NCBI RefSeq assembly: GCF_020509005.1
Contig: NC_063020.1
Coordinates: forward strand, 620,001 to 684,000
DNA from: Fulvia fulva
Taxonomy: Eukaryota > Ascomycota > Dothideomycetes > Mycosphaerellales > Mycosphaerellaceae
DNA length: 64,000 nucleotides
Reading direction: 5' to 3'
The notes below the pieces were generated by a model. It worked only from the letters and a program-made list of their open reading frames with translations, had not been told where the DNA came from and ran no database searches. Made by a program: the position numbers and the translations under genes. Below, piece by piece: positions 8,610 to 19,158 of this stretch (within the stretch, counting starts at the first letter, position 1; every line of letters starts with the position of its first letter).

Positions 8610-10478
8610 CTACTGCGCACAATCCATCAACTCACAAGCAGCATGAAACACCGCCCTCGCCCTCTCATCACCCTGCAACACCTCATTCGTCGCCCCCGTT
8701 GCAACACCCCCATTCCTCCTCCCAAGCCGATCCGAATGCCACCTCGTCTTCTCCTTCTTCAGCATATCCATCAAGACCTTCATCTGTGCGGGATTTGCCT
8801 TGCTCTTGTCGAAGCTGATCTCGATCCTACCTGTGCCGGGGGTCTCTTTGTAGACAGGGACCAGACCCACGACGCCGAGGTAGAAGGCTTGGGCGTTGGC
8901 TTTCATGACTGTCTCGTTTGACCAGGTGGAGGGCGGAGCTGAGCATAGTGGGGCCCAGATTGAGTCTCGAGCACCTAGAGCGTTGGCTTTGAGACCACGA
9001 GCGGGGTAGGGGATGTTTGTGTCTGTGGTGGTGAGGCCATTCCACTTGTCGTTGTAGGTCTTGAACAATCGCTTCGCTTCGTCGGGCTTGAGGAGATTTG
9101 CCGGAGGTTGCGGTGGCGGAGGCGCTTGATAGGCGGTGAAGCCTGGATAGGGTTGTGAGAAGTTTGGAGCGCCGCCGGGCATGCTGTATCGTGTCCGCTT
9201 GTTCCGCTCATTATCCTGTGGTGCTGCTCCCGCGTTGCTGAAGAAGTGGAAGTGCGCGTTGTTGGCGCTCGGCTGAGCGTGCATCTGCTCGAAGAGATGG
9301 TCGAAGGCGCCGAATGGGCTTGTCCTCGAGAAAGGATCGAACCCATGCATCTCCTCGAAAGCTCGAAGTAACGGATCTTGGTGTTGCGGTCGTGAATGCG
9401 CTGCCTGTGGAGTCGGGCCAAAGCTTGCTCCGAAAGGCGGGAAGAAGTCATCGGCAAGGTTTTGAGCGGACTGTCTTTGCCCAGGCTGCTCTTGCGGTAC
9501 TGTTTGAGGGTGGTAGGACGTCGGTCGAGGGCGAGTACTCCGTTGCCTAGCTTGTGCTTCCTGAAGATTGGCCTGCGCGTTCATCAAGGAGTCCTCATGA
9601 CCCTTGAGCTCGTCCACCATACGCTGTAAGTGATGTGCACTGATTGCAGGCTGTCGAGTCGCCTGCTCCAAGCACTTCTTGCAGTTCCGGACAGATCTCC
9701 GTTCGATCTCTACGGCGTTCTCCAAAGCCTCGATTAGAGTACCGTCGACCTCCACGGATCTATTGTTCTGTGGCTGTTCATGTATTGGCTGCTCGTTCAA
9801 GTAGACAGGCTCATCGTCATCTTCATAGTCAACCTCCACAAACCGATCCTGCGTTCGTCCACGTGGCTGCTGAGCCCATTCTGGCTCTCTGGTCTCCGTA
9901 CGGAAAGAGCTGTGCCTGCGCTGATTCATCCTGGGTCTGCGCACTGGAGACTGTTCTCTTTCGCGGCTCCGACTGTCACTTTCCTCGCGGGCCTCATGTC
10001 TGAGCTTTCCATCGAGCAGCTTGTCCTTCAGCCGTGAAAACATAGACTTCGGTCTCGCTCGACCGTTCCCGTAAGTATCGTATGCGAGATCATCATCGGT
10101 ATCGCTCTCAACGTCCACATGCACTCTCCGGCGGTTAGTACCACCCTGTCCCATGGCCCCGTGCATAGCTGATTGTCGAGCCTGCTGTTGTACAGACAAG
10201 ACGTCCTCGAGTAGCCCAAAAGCAGTCCCAAACAAGCCGCTCGATCGTGCGTTAAATCGCATCGGTGCCGTAAAGCTTCTCTGAAAAGGTCCGCCTGCAT
10301 TACCAGTCATTGCATTGAAAGATAGTGCTCCGCCTGGACTCGACCAGCTCGCCGTCTCCACGGTATAATTCACGCCGTTCTGATTCCAAGACCGTGTGTT
10401 GCGGGTAGGTAAATTGCCAGATCCAATGCGAGTGAAGACTCCGGCATCGCGCGCGTCATGGCGCATAGGCATAGCCAT
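8610..10478 (-). CDS. Uncharacterised 622-aa protein with conserved-looking C-terminal domain
   Basis: A single-exon ORF; ATG 10478 is the first ATG in the frame (MAMPMRHDARDAGVF). Residues 1-430 are low-complexity and probably disordered: charged tracts (VDVESDTDDDLAYDTYG, VEVDYEDDDEPVYL), RS-type stretches, and a coiled-coil-like segment around 250-320 (ALENAVEIERRSVRNCKKCL). Then come Phe-rich (DPFSRTSPFGAFDHLFEQM) and proline-rich parts. The last 180 residues look folded: EAKRLFKTYNDKWNGL, NIPYPARGL, KKEKTRWHSDRLGRR and VLQGDERARAVFHAACELM. The WHSDR segment resembles the KxxxxxWHPDR stretch of J-domain-like regions, but no HPD tripeptide is present. Function is not known. Its neighbours (kinase downstream, HEM14 upstream) lie on the same strand but at normal spacing. 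Confidence 0.75.
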   Translation of the reverse strand: MAMPMRHDARDAGVFTRIGSGNLPTRNTRSWNQNGVNYTVETASWSSPGGALSFNAMTGNAGGPFQRSFTAPMRFNARSSGLFGTAFGLLEDVLSVQQQARQSAMHGAMGQGGTNRRRVHVDVESDTDDDLAYDTYGNGRARPKSMFSRLKDKLLDGKLRHEAREESDSRSREREQSPVRRPRMNQRRHSSFRTETREPEWAQQPRGRTQDRFVEVDYEDDDEPVYLNEQPIHEQPQNNRSVEVDGTLIEALENAVEIERRSVRNCKKCLEQATRQPAISAHHLQRMVDELKGHEDSLMNAQANLQEAQARQRSTRPRPTSYHPQTVPQEQPGQRQSAQNLADDFFPPFGASFGPTPQAAHSRPQHQDPLLRAFEEMHGFDPFSRTSPFGAFDHLFEQMHAQPSANNAHFHFFSNAGAAPQDNERNKRTRYSMPGGAPNFSQPYPGFTAYQAPPPPQPPANLLKPDEAKRLFKTYNDKWNGLTTTDTNIPYPARGLKANALGARDSIWAPLCSAPPSTWSNETVMKANAQAFYLGVVGLVPVYKETPGTGRIEISFDKSKANPAQMKVLMDMLKKEKTRWHSDRLGRRNGGVATGATNEVLQGDERARAVFHAACELMDCAQ

Positions 10479-11318
10479 CGTTTCAGAGCCCCCAGAGCTA
10501 ACCAAGGCAGCCGGTTAATTGTCAGGCCAAGATTGGTCCGGCTTGGGTCTCGAGGCAGATGCTGCAGGGAACGCCGGTGGATTTGCGGTCGTGACGTCTG
10601 CCAGTCAAAGCGAATCTTCGAATTTGCTTCGAGAGATTGGCAATTGGCACGATCCTGGCAGTTTCGACCCAATGGTGTGCCGTGGCAAGTTGGCCGTTGC
10701 AAGCATACAGCTGTCGCGAAGTGCGGTCAGCAAGGTGAACGGACGCCGAGTGAGGTCAGGTCCTCGATTTTGCGACCAGAAAGTGCAGGGGATGCCGGCG
10801 TAACAAGGCGGAATTATGGCTGTTGGGAAGTGTCGCAGAAGTGAAGACGGCGGACCAGCCGTCACAAATGTGTGTGCTTTCTCGTCGTACAGAACACAAG
10901 GAGCTTTGGTGCTGACACAGCCACAGAGCCTCGTTGATGTTATGGTGTGGTCATTGGGTATGAGCTGCGGTTGCGTACAGCTTTGTTTGTGCCCTGCAGC
11001 CCGACTGAAGCAACCCAAAAGTAAGGCGAGCTGCAGCCGAGTGTGCCTGTCGTATCCGGGGCTGACCTGTCAGTTGTATCACTGCAAGACAATTGATGGC
11101 TGGTCGCGAAGAAGGACAAGGTTGAGAAGTTGGCAGAACGTGGTCGAGAGGTGCGAAGTCGAAGTGCTGACACTCTCGTGACCTGACGTTTGCAGGTGCG
11201 AGGGTGGGGCGGCGGCGTGCCAGTGCGCTGGGTCAGTGAATCGAAGCGAACATTCGACATGATTGGCAGGAGCTCTTCGCCTTTCACGACTCTGTATATT
11301 TTATGTACATGTCTATCG
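10479..11318. other. Intergenic, no supported gene
   Basis: Holds the 5' flank of the 622-aa protein gene and the 3' flank of HEM14. A CTGAC..AG pair at about 10497-10535 could be a 5'-UTR intron end. Short ORFs here look random. Confidence 0.45.
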
Positions 11319-13236
11319 CTAGTCGCCATCTTCCTTTTCGCCAGGCTTTCTAGGTGTGATCTTTACTCGAACACTAGGCTTCTCGCCTATGTGCTCCAAG
11401 CCAGTGCCATCCTTTCTGATATTCTTTGCAATGTCAAAAGCACTTCGGATACAGTCGTTGACACCGACACCTGACATCCAGTTGCCAGCGACACGTAATC
11501 TGCCCTTGTATTCGCGCCAAATGTTGTTGTGAGCTTGCTGCAAGCGTTGCTCATGTCCGACAGTGTATTGAGGGATGCAGTCTTGCTGCACATTGACCAT
11601 CCATGCTTCAGGCTCCTCCTTGATGCCCATCTGGCGCTCGAGGACAGATCGTGCGAGCGCAACGCCCTCTTTCTCGTCTGGGTACGAAGGCCAGCCATTC
11701 CACCAATGACCACCCAGCATAACGGTCACTTTCGTGCCTCTGGCTGTCACATGGTCCTGGTGGTTGGGCTTGTCGGGCATATTGTACCAAGCAAAGTCGT
11801 TGACGTTGATCATTCTCCCTTGCTCTCGTGCCTGCTTGAGCTGGTCGACGTCAAGATCGTGCCAATTTGCAGGGTTCAAGTCGTCTGTTCCTGGTGAGTA
11901 GGCAGTATCAAAAACGACACCGAGCGCCCGCTCTGGATTCTGTTCGAAAGGGGTTGCTCGAGGAATCAGGTAGCCGAAGCCTGGCTCGTGCATGTTCGGC
12001 GTGCGGAAATATAAGTTGACAGTCATGACAGTAACCGTCGGGATGGTGGGTATCAACTGCTTGTTGCTCGGTCCTCGCGTGACAGCGTTTAGATGCCATG
12101 GCGACAGCGCGGAGATGATATGCGAATGCTTGTGCGAATCTGCCTTGCCCGCAATCTTCACTTGTATGCCGGTATTGCCCTCAGCTTGATCGACTGACTC
12201 TACGGCTGAGCTCGTCTTGAACTCTACCCTGCCAGTCTCGAACAGCTTCGCGTACAGCCTGTCTGTGAGCATCTTCAGCCCATCCTTGAAAGTGAAGACT
12301 GAATTTTCCCGCAACGTCGCCTTGAGAAGAGGGTCCCACTGATACTGCTTCATCTCTTGCATGAAGTCGGCTTCGCGCTTCGTCATCTTCACACCATCTG
12401 CCCTACCCTGTAGCATGCCGTGGACGACGCTACCATGTTCCTGCTCATCTCTCCATAATCGTGGGAACAAGCTCTTGATTGACAGTTGGTACACGTCTCC
12501 AGCATACACGCCGTGAATGACACCACTGAGTATGCGATCGACCATGGGCTTGCTCAAGCGCCTCGAGAAGAAGCTACCGATGCTCTCATCTTGCAGACTT
12601 GGATCCCGTGGATTCTTCCAGAATTCCTGCAACCCGGCCCATAGCGCGGTCTTGAACACCGGCTCGGTGATCAAGCTCCATATGTTGTCGGCCAAGCCAT
12701 GAGAAGGGTGTGGCATGCGAACCAGGTGATCGGGGTAATAGAGGAACCGATTGCGAGCGGCAGGTGAGGTGCGTTGAGTGAAGATCGCATCCATTGTCAG
12801 GTCGAGGTCTTGCATCTATCGCCCATCAGCCACTTTGCGCGCGCGTTTCTATGCACATCGATTGTCATACCAAGCTCGCCGTGAGCACTCCATTCGATTG
12901 CGGGCGCAGTGTGCGAGGTCCGGCCTCAAACAAGACCGTTCCATCCTTTACGGGCACTCGGTGCGATTGTAGCCAGCCTCCGATGTTCTCCTTCGATTCG
13001 TAGAGCGTGACCTTTGCGTTCGGCAGCTCACGTGTGAGGTAGTAGGCGCTGGCCAGGCCTGTAATACCGCCACCCAGCACACCTACATCGTGCGAGACGG
13101 GAGCCGAGTCTGTGCTGTAGTGGCAGCTGCATGCGCGAGATGGGTCTGTAAGCGCGGCAGGATGCGCGACAACGCTGGGGAGGCAGGCAGCTCGCGACGC
13201 AGAAGATGCTACCCGGAGCGCAGGACGACGAAGCAT
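11319..13236 (-). CDS. HEM14: Protoporphyrinogen oxidase (mitochondrial, heme biosynthesis)
   Basis: Catalyses the six-electron oxidation of protoporphyrinogen IX to protoporphyrin IX, the penultimate step of heme synthesis, at the inner mitochondrial membrane. Exons 12871-13236 and 11319-12815, intron 12816-12870 (55 nt, GTATGA..GGCTGATG..GATAG), 620 residues. The start MLRRPALRVASSASRAACL is a classic presequence; the frame is open upstream but with no ATG. The FAD motif VGVLGGGITGLASAYYLTRE (near 53) is followed by ENIGGWLQSHRV and FEAGPRTLRPQSNGV. The C-terminal VAGNWMSGVGVNDCIRSA is the second FAD-contact motif of PPO. A deleted pogo-type transposon ends 124 bp upstream of the start codon, so its promoter may be altered. 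Yeast Hem14 is 539 aa; this one is longer in the presequence and C-terminal tail. Confidence 0.93.
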
Positions 13237-13359
13237 GGCAGCATATCGTCGGTCCCACGAGTGAATTCGAAGCAACGACTTCGTTCAAGCTTGCATGACG
13301 AGCATGAGGCTAGCGCCGTGCCAGCAGCGGAGGTCGTGCTTGTTAACGAGCGGCCACAA

Positions 13360-13425
13360 GCCGTGTCGGTCCCCATGCACCCGCGAAGCGGGTGTTGGGC
13401 AACCCAGTGATATTGGACACCTCAA
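13360..13425 (+). repeat. Left terminal inverted repeat of the pogo-type element
   Basis: Begins gccgtgtcggtccccatgca. It contains a perfect internal palindrome, cacccgc-gaa-gcgggtg, that could form a 7-bp hairpin. It pairs with the right end with one mismatch (g versus a after ttgg). Confidence 0.95.
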
Positions 13426-13665
13426 TAAAACCACGCTTTCCAACACGCGTATCTTCCATTCAACACGCGTTATCTCATCAATGTGGTTGCTTCCATCTAT
13501 CGTGAAGAAGAGGAGCTCATCAGTGAGGCCGTGCAGTGGTACTGCGACGCGTCAAATCCAGGTCCTGTCAAGCAGGTAGCCGCCAAATGGGATGTCGATT
13601 ACTAACGCTTCAGAAGACGACTTCTCGGTCACAACTCACGCAGCACACGGCCGCGTACGCACACG

Positions 13666-14441
13666 GTGTTGACAGACGATCAAGAAGCTGTTCTTGCAAC
13701 CTACTTGAGGAGGTGTGACAAGATAGGCGTATCCGCGCGACTCCGGATGGTCCAGATCAGCGCAAATTCGATCCTCAAGCGATACCACACTGGACCTAGT
13801 TCTTGCATGACTTCGAGGCCTTCAGAAGGCAAGCAATGAAGCCAACAACCATCATAAGCGGCTTCGAGAGGTGTGGTATCTACCCCTTCCATCCGGAGCC
13901 AATATTGGCTCGTGCAAGGCAAGACCTAGCTGCTCTTCGATCGAATAAACGAGTCTCAACACCGGAGCCGATTGTCAACGATAAGCAGCTTCCAACAACA
14001 GTGAGGACCTTCGGTCGATACACTGCTGCGCTTATAGCTGATCCATTGATAGATGAGTCTATTAAGCAGCGACTGGAGCCACTCTTCCGTGGAGCCCAGA
14101 TTGCTATCGTTGAGGGCGCCGAAGCAGTAGCTGAATTGAACAACACCACGGTCCGCCAGAACGCTCGCAATGCTCGCAACACTCAGAAGAGACAACACCT
14201 TCAGCGTGGAGGTGTCATGAAGGCTATCAACGCAAGAGCTGCTATACAAGAACGTGAAGAGAACACAGTAAAGCAGCTTGAAGCCCAGCTAGCACGTGCA
14301 AGAACAGGTGAATTGAGACACCGGATAAGCAAGATTATGAGCTATATCAAGGGGACATACAACAGACCTGCTTATCCAGTGGAGAGACGGAAGATTATGC
14401 CAATATGGCTTGCCTGTATGGACGATATAGCCAATAGATAG
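13666..14441 (+). pseudogene. Remnant of pogo/Fot1 transposase (HTH and C-terminal pieces)
   Basis: Frame 13666-13797 reads LTDDQEAVLATYLRRCDKIG and RMVQISANSIL, the Tc5/CENP-B-type HTH of Fot1-like transposases. From 13803 a second frame of 212 codons begins with DFEAFRRQAMKPTTIISGFE and GIYPFHPEPIL, the C-terminal hallmark of this family, and ends in a Lys/Arg-rich region at 14441. The frames are two bases out of register and the DDE catalytic core between them is absent, so the join marks an internal deletion. No functional product is expected. Confidence 0.85.
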
Positions 14442-14464
14442 TTGAATACACCTCATTGATATCG

Positions 14465-14530
14465 TTGAGGTGTCCAATATCACTGGGTTGTCCAACACCC
14501 GCTTCGCGGGTGCATGGGGACCGACACGGC
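14465..14530 (-). repeat. Right terminal inverted repeat of the pogo-type element
   Basis: Reverse complement of 13360-13425 with one mismatch; ends ...gaccgacacggc, followed by ta. Confidence 0.95.
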
Positions 14531-15633
14531 TAAGTTCCAGTCACTCACAGCAACTCAAATCACTGCCATGCCGGAGCTTGGCACCACATTGTCAGCAACG
14601 TCCGATTGCGAGGACGGAGGCTGATCAAGCAGGCTCAGGAGCTTCTGCCGATCTGTGATGAAGCAGTGCGTCAGTCGACATGAGATCGACCATGACGGTG
14701 ATCAGGCTGCGAGGCGAAGCTGCCTTGTCAGCGGTGCTGGTCAATCAACGGGGCACGTGCGAGGAACAGAACGTGCGTGGACGTTGTCAGCAGACGTTTG
14801 CTTCTTGGTCTCGGCTCTACGAGGAGATCCACCTGGCGATCTCGAACGTTTGTCTGGGCAATGTCCACATCACAATTCCTGGCACGGCCTACATGAGGGA
14901 ATGTTGTAGGCAGCCCATGTCCGGCGTAGTGATAGAGCAGGTCAAGGGCGATGTCAGCCGAACAAACGGCCAGCGGCAGGGCCATCATGTCGGCGTCGTG
15001 AAAGCCATGTCCACAGAGTCTGTCGTGGACGACTTCCCGAAACGCTTCGGCTAGAGGCAGACCGCCGCGGTTCTTGCCGGCAAGGTGATCCTTGAGGAGC
15101 GGTTCCTATGTGCGCGCAGATACAGCCACGACAGCTGAGGTACTACTGCTCTGATACGAGCGTCGCTCAATCCGCGTCGAAGTCGAGAATCGTGCATCCT
15201 CCGAGCGGCGAGCGTGGCTCCGATGCAGCCTAGGCGTGCCCAGACAATCGAGAGGCATCACCCATACTCTGCGGCTGAGAGTCCCATAACCCAGTCGTCC
15301 TCTACTGCGGCTACGGTGTTTAGAGATTAACGGCGCCCGGATTTGCAACGGGCTACCTCTTGGGCTCGCGCCAGCTTCACTTGCACCTGCACCTCTCCTC
15401 GTCTTCTTAATTACTTCGTCGCGTTCTAGGCCGCTCTTGTCTGTACTGTTCATTCTCTGTGCAGAGCATTGCTTTTGGCTGCGTCAACGCTGTAGCCTCC
15501 TCTGGCTGGCAACGAATGCACTGGGCGAACTGGAGACCAAACGCATACCGCTGAGCTCAACACGTGGGGGACTCAGAGCGGCCGAACCTCCAAAAAGAGC
15601 TTGCTCCTCGAGCAACACCACGACTGCCGGGGA
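14531..15633. other. Intergenic, upstream region of the C6 transcription factor
   Basis: No ORF with a credible start was found; several non-ATG frames are open. Probably promoter and leader of the gene starting at 15634. Confidence 0.45.
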
Positions 15634-18112
15634 ATGTCCACCATGACGATGCCGGCCGAAACAAATATGCGCGATCAAGAGTCGGAGAGCAGCTGGTATG
15701 GATACGATCTGGAGCTCCGAACACCTCCCCCAATGTCGAGCGGTGATAGCATGAGCAGCAACGGTAACGGCGTACTGAATGGGAACGGCGTGAATGGACA
15801 CCATGGCGTGAACGGCAACTCGCGAAAGCGATCATATGAAGAGTCGGCGACACCTGTGCAGGAAGTACGAGAGCCTCTATGGGACGACAGCGACTTAGAG
15901 CTACTGAACGAAATTGGCGTAAATGTCACCCCCAGCATGGGCTTCATCACGCCGGAATTTTCGCAGAATGGTGATGGTAGTATCAGTCTCGGATCGGATG
16001 ACATGGCAGGTTTACAGCGAACGAAAATGCAGACTGGATGTATTCCGTGCCTGTATGTCTCAAATGCACGAGTGCTTGGACTTTGGCTGACGTGAAACAG
16101 CATACAAGGACTCAAATGCGACCCAAGCAATCCTGGCTGTAAAAGGGCCATGTCGGACGATTGGGCACTCAATGCAGGTATTCGTCGCGGAGACGACGAG
16201 GATGGCTCATTCTACCCTACAACAGAATCTGGCAGCTTGACCATATTCAGGCCTGACATGAAATGGCGACGCAGCTGGCGTGAACGCCATTGTCTCAACT
16301 TCTTCGTCAACTTCAGCGCGCCACAAATGGCTGGTTTCTTCGACTCGGCGTTTTGGCAGCGCATGGTCATCCAGACTTCGTACCACGAGCCTGCTATCCG
16401 ACATGCTATCACAGCTATTGGCGCTCTTCACGAGTGCATCATGCAACGCGCATTCGCTGACGACAAGCAGAAGGCCAAAGCTATGGAATTTGCCTTGAAT
16501 CAATGCAACAAGGCGATATCATGTCTCACGAATGACGAAGCAGATTACGATCCGAACAGGCGGAGGATACCTAGCTCGCGACTGGCACTGACCACTTGCG
16601 TACTCTTTACGTGCTTCGAAGCGATGCAAGGGCGATGCGACAGTGCAGTCAATCATGCACTTCAAGGACGACGTCTCTTACAGGCTACTGGGCGGCCGAA
16701 CCCCATCACGATGGCGCCGCCGGAAGAGGACGATATCGAGCAAATGCGACCGCTAGTAGAGCGACTGGAGGTGCAAGCCACTGCGCTGCTGGACAAGGGC
16801 AGGCGGCCTGAGATTGATACATCAGGCCAAACGCCTCCCCTACCACCTATCGACTACATTTTCAGCCTGGAACATGCGCACAACACGCTGCACACCGCGC
16901 TGAACAGTGTGATGCGTTTCATGCAAGGCTTCCACCCTACCGCACCTCGAGACCACATCGCTATCACGATGGCCGAGAAGTACCTCAGATATGCTCCTTG
17001 GTTCTCGCAGTGGGAGGCTGCCTTTACTGCTTTTCTCTCGGAGCAGCGAGACTTCATGACAAACATGGATCTCAAGCGTGCTATGGTGCTCAAGGCGAAC
17101 CACCTTGTTGGCACTATGCTTGCATCGGTTGATCAGTCTGCCGGACCCGTTGCCTACGACGCATACGAGGCCGAATTCCGAGCAATCGTTGATCTTGCCA
17201 GGGAAGTCCTCGCATCCTTTTCATGCCCACCGCTGCCGACACTGTCGGGACCGAACTCTGGCACACCGTACCTCTCGTTCTCCTTGTGGGTCACAGATCC
17301 GTTGTGGATGGCCATTTCGAGATGTCGCAACCCAACTATCCGACAATCTGCATTCACTTTGCTTTCGCGCAATCCTCGACAGGAAGGAATTTGGCATGCT
17401 GGGCCGCAGCTTCCAAACTCGACTCAGTACATGCGACGAGTCGAGTCGAACACCAACGGCAACAAAGATGTAAGAAAGGAGCAGCAACCCCAGCAGCCCC
17501 AGCAAACCCCAGAAAACGGGCTAAAGTGTTTCAGTCACGAAAATGAGCAGCCTCCAAGCCCTCCACCATCCTCGCCCGGGAAGATCAGCCGCAAAGGTGA
17601 TTGGGTTGATTTGCGGAATCAAATAAGTGGTTGGACTGAAGGTAAGTAGCACGCACAGACTAGCACGAGAACCCAGGCTAACCTTCACCACAGAGGAGAC
17701 GAACCAGACAGCTTGGCTAGAACGCGGTGGCAGACAAAAGCCTACCCAACCTTACCAATCATTCTGCAAAGGTGGTTGCGCCATTCCAACACTCGCAGAG
17801 ATCCGAGAAGAACGTGCCGACCCCGGCGACCCAGTCCTTATTGAAGGTTCGTACAACGTCGCCAAAGCGCATGACCACGGTACTGATTCCCACTCAGATG
17901 AGCTCGACGACAACGAGCAGCTGTCAGAAAACGAGACGTCGCTGCACTGTCGCTCGTGCGGTTACCCCTCGCCTGCCAATGGTAGCGCTGATGGCATGGA
18001 TCAACAGCGCTATACGCCCTCGTTCTCCGTGTCACCGCAGCTGTCACAGGACGTGGATATGTTTGCTGCGCCAGTGTCCGCCGCGTATGGGGTGGCACAG
18101 TCGCTCGGGTAA
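15634..18112 (+). CDS. Fungal C6-type transcription factor with incomplete zinc cluster
   Basis: Exons 15634-16052, 16101-17641 and 17694-18112 (introns 48 and 52 nt), 792 residues. The N terminus is Ser/Asn/Gly-rich (NGNGVLNGNGVNGHHGVNGN) with NSRKRSYEE. Joining exons 1 and 2 gives TGCIPCLIQGLKCDPSNPGC (from about residue 135), the first four cysteines of a Zn2Cys6 cluster with correct spacing. The fifth and sixth are absent (KRAMSDDWALNAG follows). The body (WRERHCLNFFVNFSAPQMAG, HEPAIRHAITAIGALHE, CVLFTCFEAMQGRCDSAVNH) is the usual fungal transcription-factor middle region. The tail is Gln/Pro-rich with a late CRSC motif. It may bind DNA poorly or act through partners; an unseen exon could supply the missing cysteines. 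Target genes are unknown. Confidence 0.85.
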
Positions 18113-18231
18113 TGACAGCACGGATGCATGCTGATACTGCTTGCCCCAACAAGCACAACTGGTACTGCTGACAATCATCACGACGGCACGAACACGACAT
18201 CACTTCCATCGCACGTCACAATTCGATCGCC

Positions 18232-19143
18232 ATGTGGGTTATCTATCCTTTTGACCCAGAGCGCAGAGTCTGGAGTCATCCGCACTTGGAACCCGATGCA
18301 CAGCAACGCGCATTACCTCAGCACGATCCACTTATGCCGTGGGAACAGCAGTATCCAGCTCAGCACAGCAGGAATGGCTCCTTCACATCGCCCGACCTAG
18401 GTCGAGACCGCTGGAACGACCCATACAAGCCGTATAGCCCGCGCACGGAGCATGGAAACCAAACCCGCGAGTCCTTCTCGACCAAACCACACTCGCGGAA
18501 GCCTTGCTATCTCAATCAATACGGTCACCATCCGTCTCATGCGCAGCATGTATCTTTCGAGCAAGCATCGACTGCGCTTTACGAAGCGCTCGAAGCAGCA
18601 AGCAGGGGGTGCCAGAAACTCGAAACATCGTTCCAACAATGCACGCGCGGTCTGACATCGTGGCTACGGTCGAGGGACATAGACTCATTGTGGACCATCT
18701 ACATGGACTGGGACGGCAAGCCAGTCGAGCGAATCTTGGAGGCGGAAGACTTGCCTTCAGAGACAGATCCGGAAGTGCACACATACGTCGACATCCAGCG
18801 CCGTCTTCTTCGAGCCTTGTCAGCGGCATTCACCTGTGCAGAGACTCCGGCAAAGCTGGGTCCTCGTATGGACACCACGGGTGCCTACGCCACACCAAGC
18901 TGGCAGATTCTGAGAACTACAACTCGAAAGCTACGTATATCTCTCGAGGCGATTGAGGAACTGTTGGGAATGGTACGTGTACGACGCGACTGTATGCCAT
19001 CACTAGTACACGAGATCCTCGCTGCGATGCAGTTGCTTGAAAGTATACGGCCTTTGTGGGATATGCCTTCAAAAGCAGGCTCCGCCTTCACCACTCCACC
19101 GAAAGAAGAACCATTCGAACCACGACAAAGTCGCGAAAAATGA
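18232..19143 (+). CDS. Uncharacterised 303-aa protein
   Basis: A single-exon ORF starting at ATG 18232 (MWVIYPFDPERRVWSHPH). Residues 1-110 are rich in Pro, His, Arg and Tyr and look disordered. Residues 115-280 look helical and folded (FEQASTALYEALEAASRG, TYVDIQRRLLRALSAAFTC, SLVHEILAAMQLLESIRP). No family is recognised. It starts 120 bp after the transcription-factor stop, so a misplaced exon of that gene was considered, but it has its own ATG and a natural composition change. It is tail to tail with the MOSC gene, the stop codons 15 bp apart. Confidence 0.6.
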   Translation: MWVIYPFDPERRVWSHPHLEPDAQQRALPQHDPLMPWEQQYPAQHSRNGSFTSPDLGRDRWNDPYKPYSPRTEHGNQTRESFSTKPHSRKPCYLNQYGHHPSHAQHVSFEQASTALYEALEAASRGCQKLETSFQQCTRGLTSWLRSRDIDSLWTIYMDWDGKPVERILEAEDLPSETDPEVHTYVDIQRRLLRALSAAFTCAETPAKLGPRMDTTGAYATPSWQILRTTTRKLRISLEAIEELLGMVRVRRDCMPSLVHEILAAMQLLESIRPLWDMPSKAGSAFTTPPKEEPFEPRQSREK

Positions 19144-19158
19144 ACTGAAAAGACAACA

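Larger units (their letters stand above)
13360..14530 (+). mobile_element. Fot1/pogo-type DNA transposon, internally deleted (1171 bp)
   Basis: Bounded by 66-bp terminal inverted repeats (13360-13425 and 14465-14530) that differ at one base. The flanks are aa on the left and ta on the right, compatible with a TA target duplication that has lost one base. Inside are a CENP-B-type helix-turn-helix fragment and the C-terminal end of a DDE transposase, in different frames. The catalytic middle is missing, so the element cannot move by itself but could be mobilised in trans. Confidence 0.9.

Noticed and set aside
13237..13275. Longer HEM14 start at 13275
   Set aside because: The first codon there is TTG; the first ATG is 13236 and starts a good presequence.
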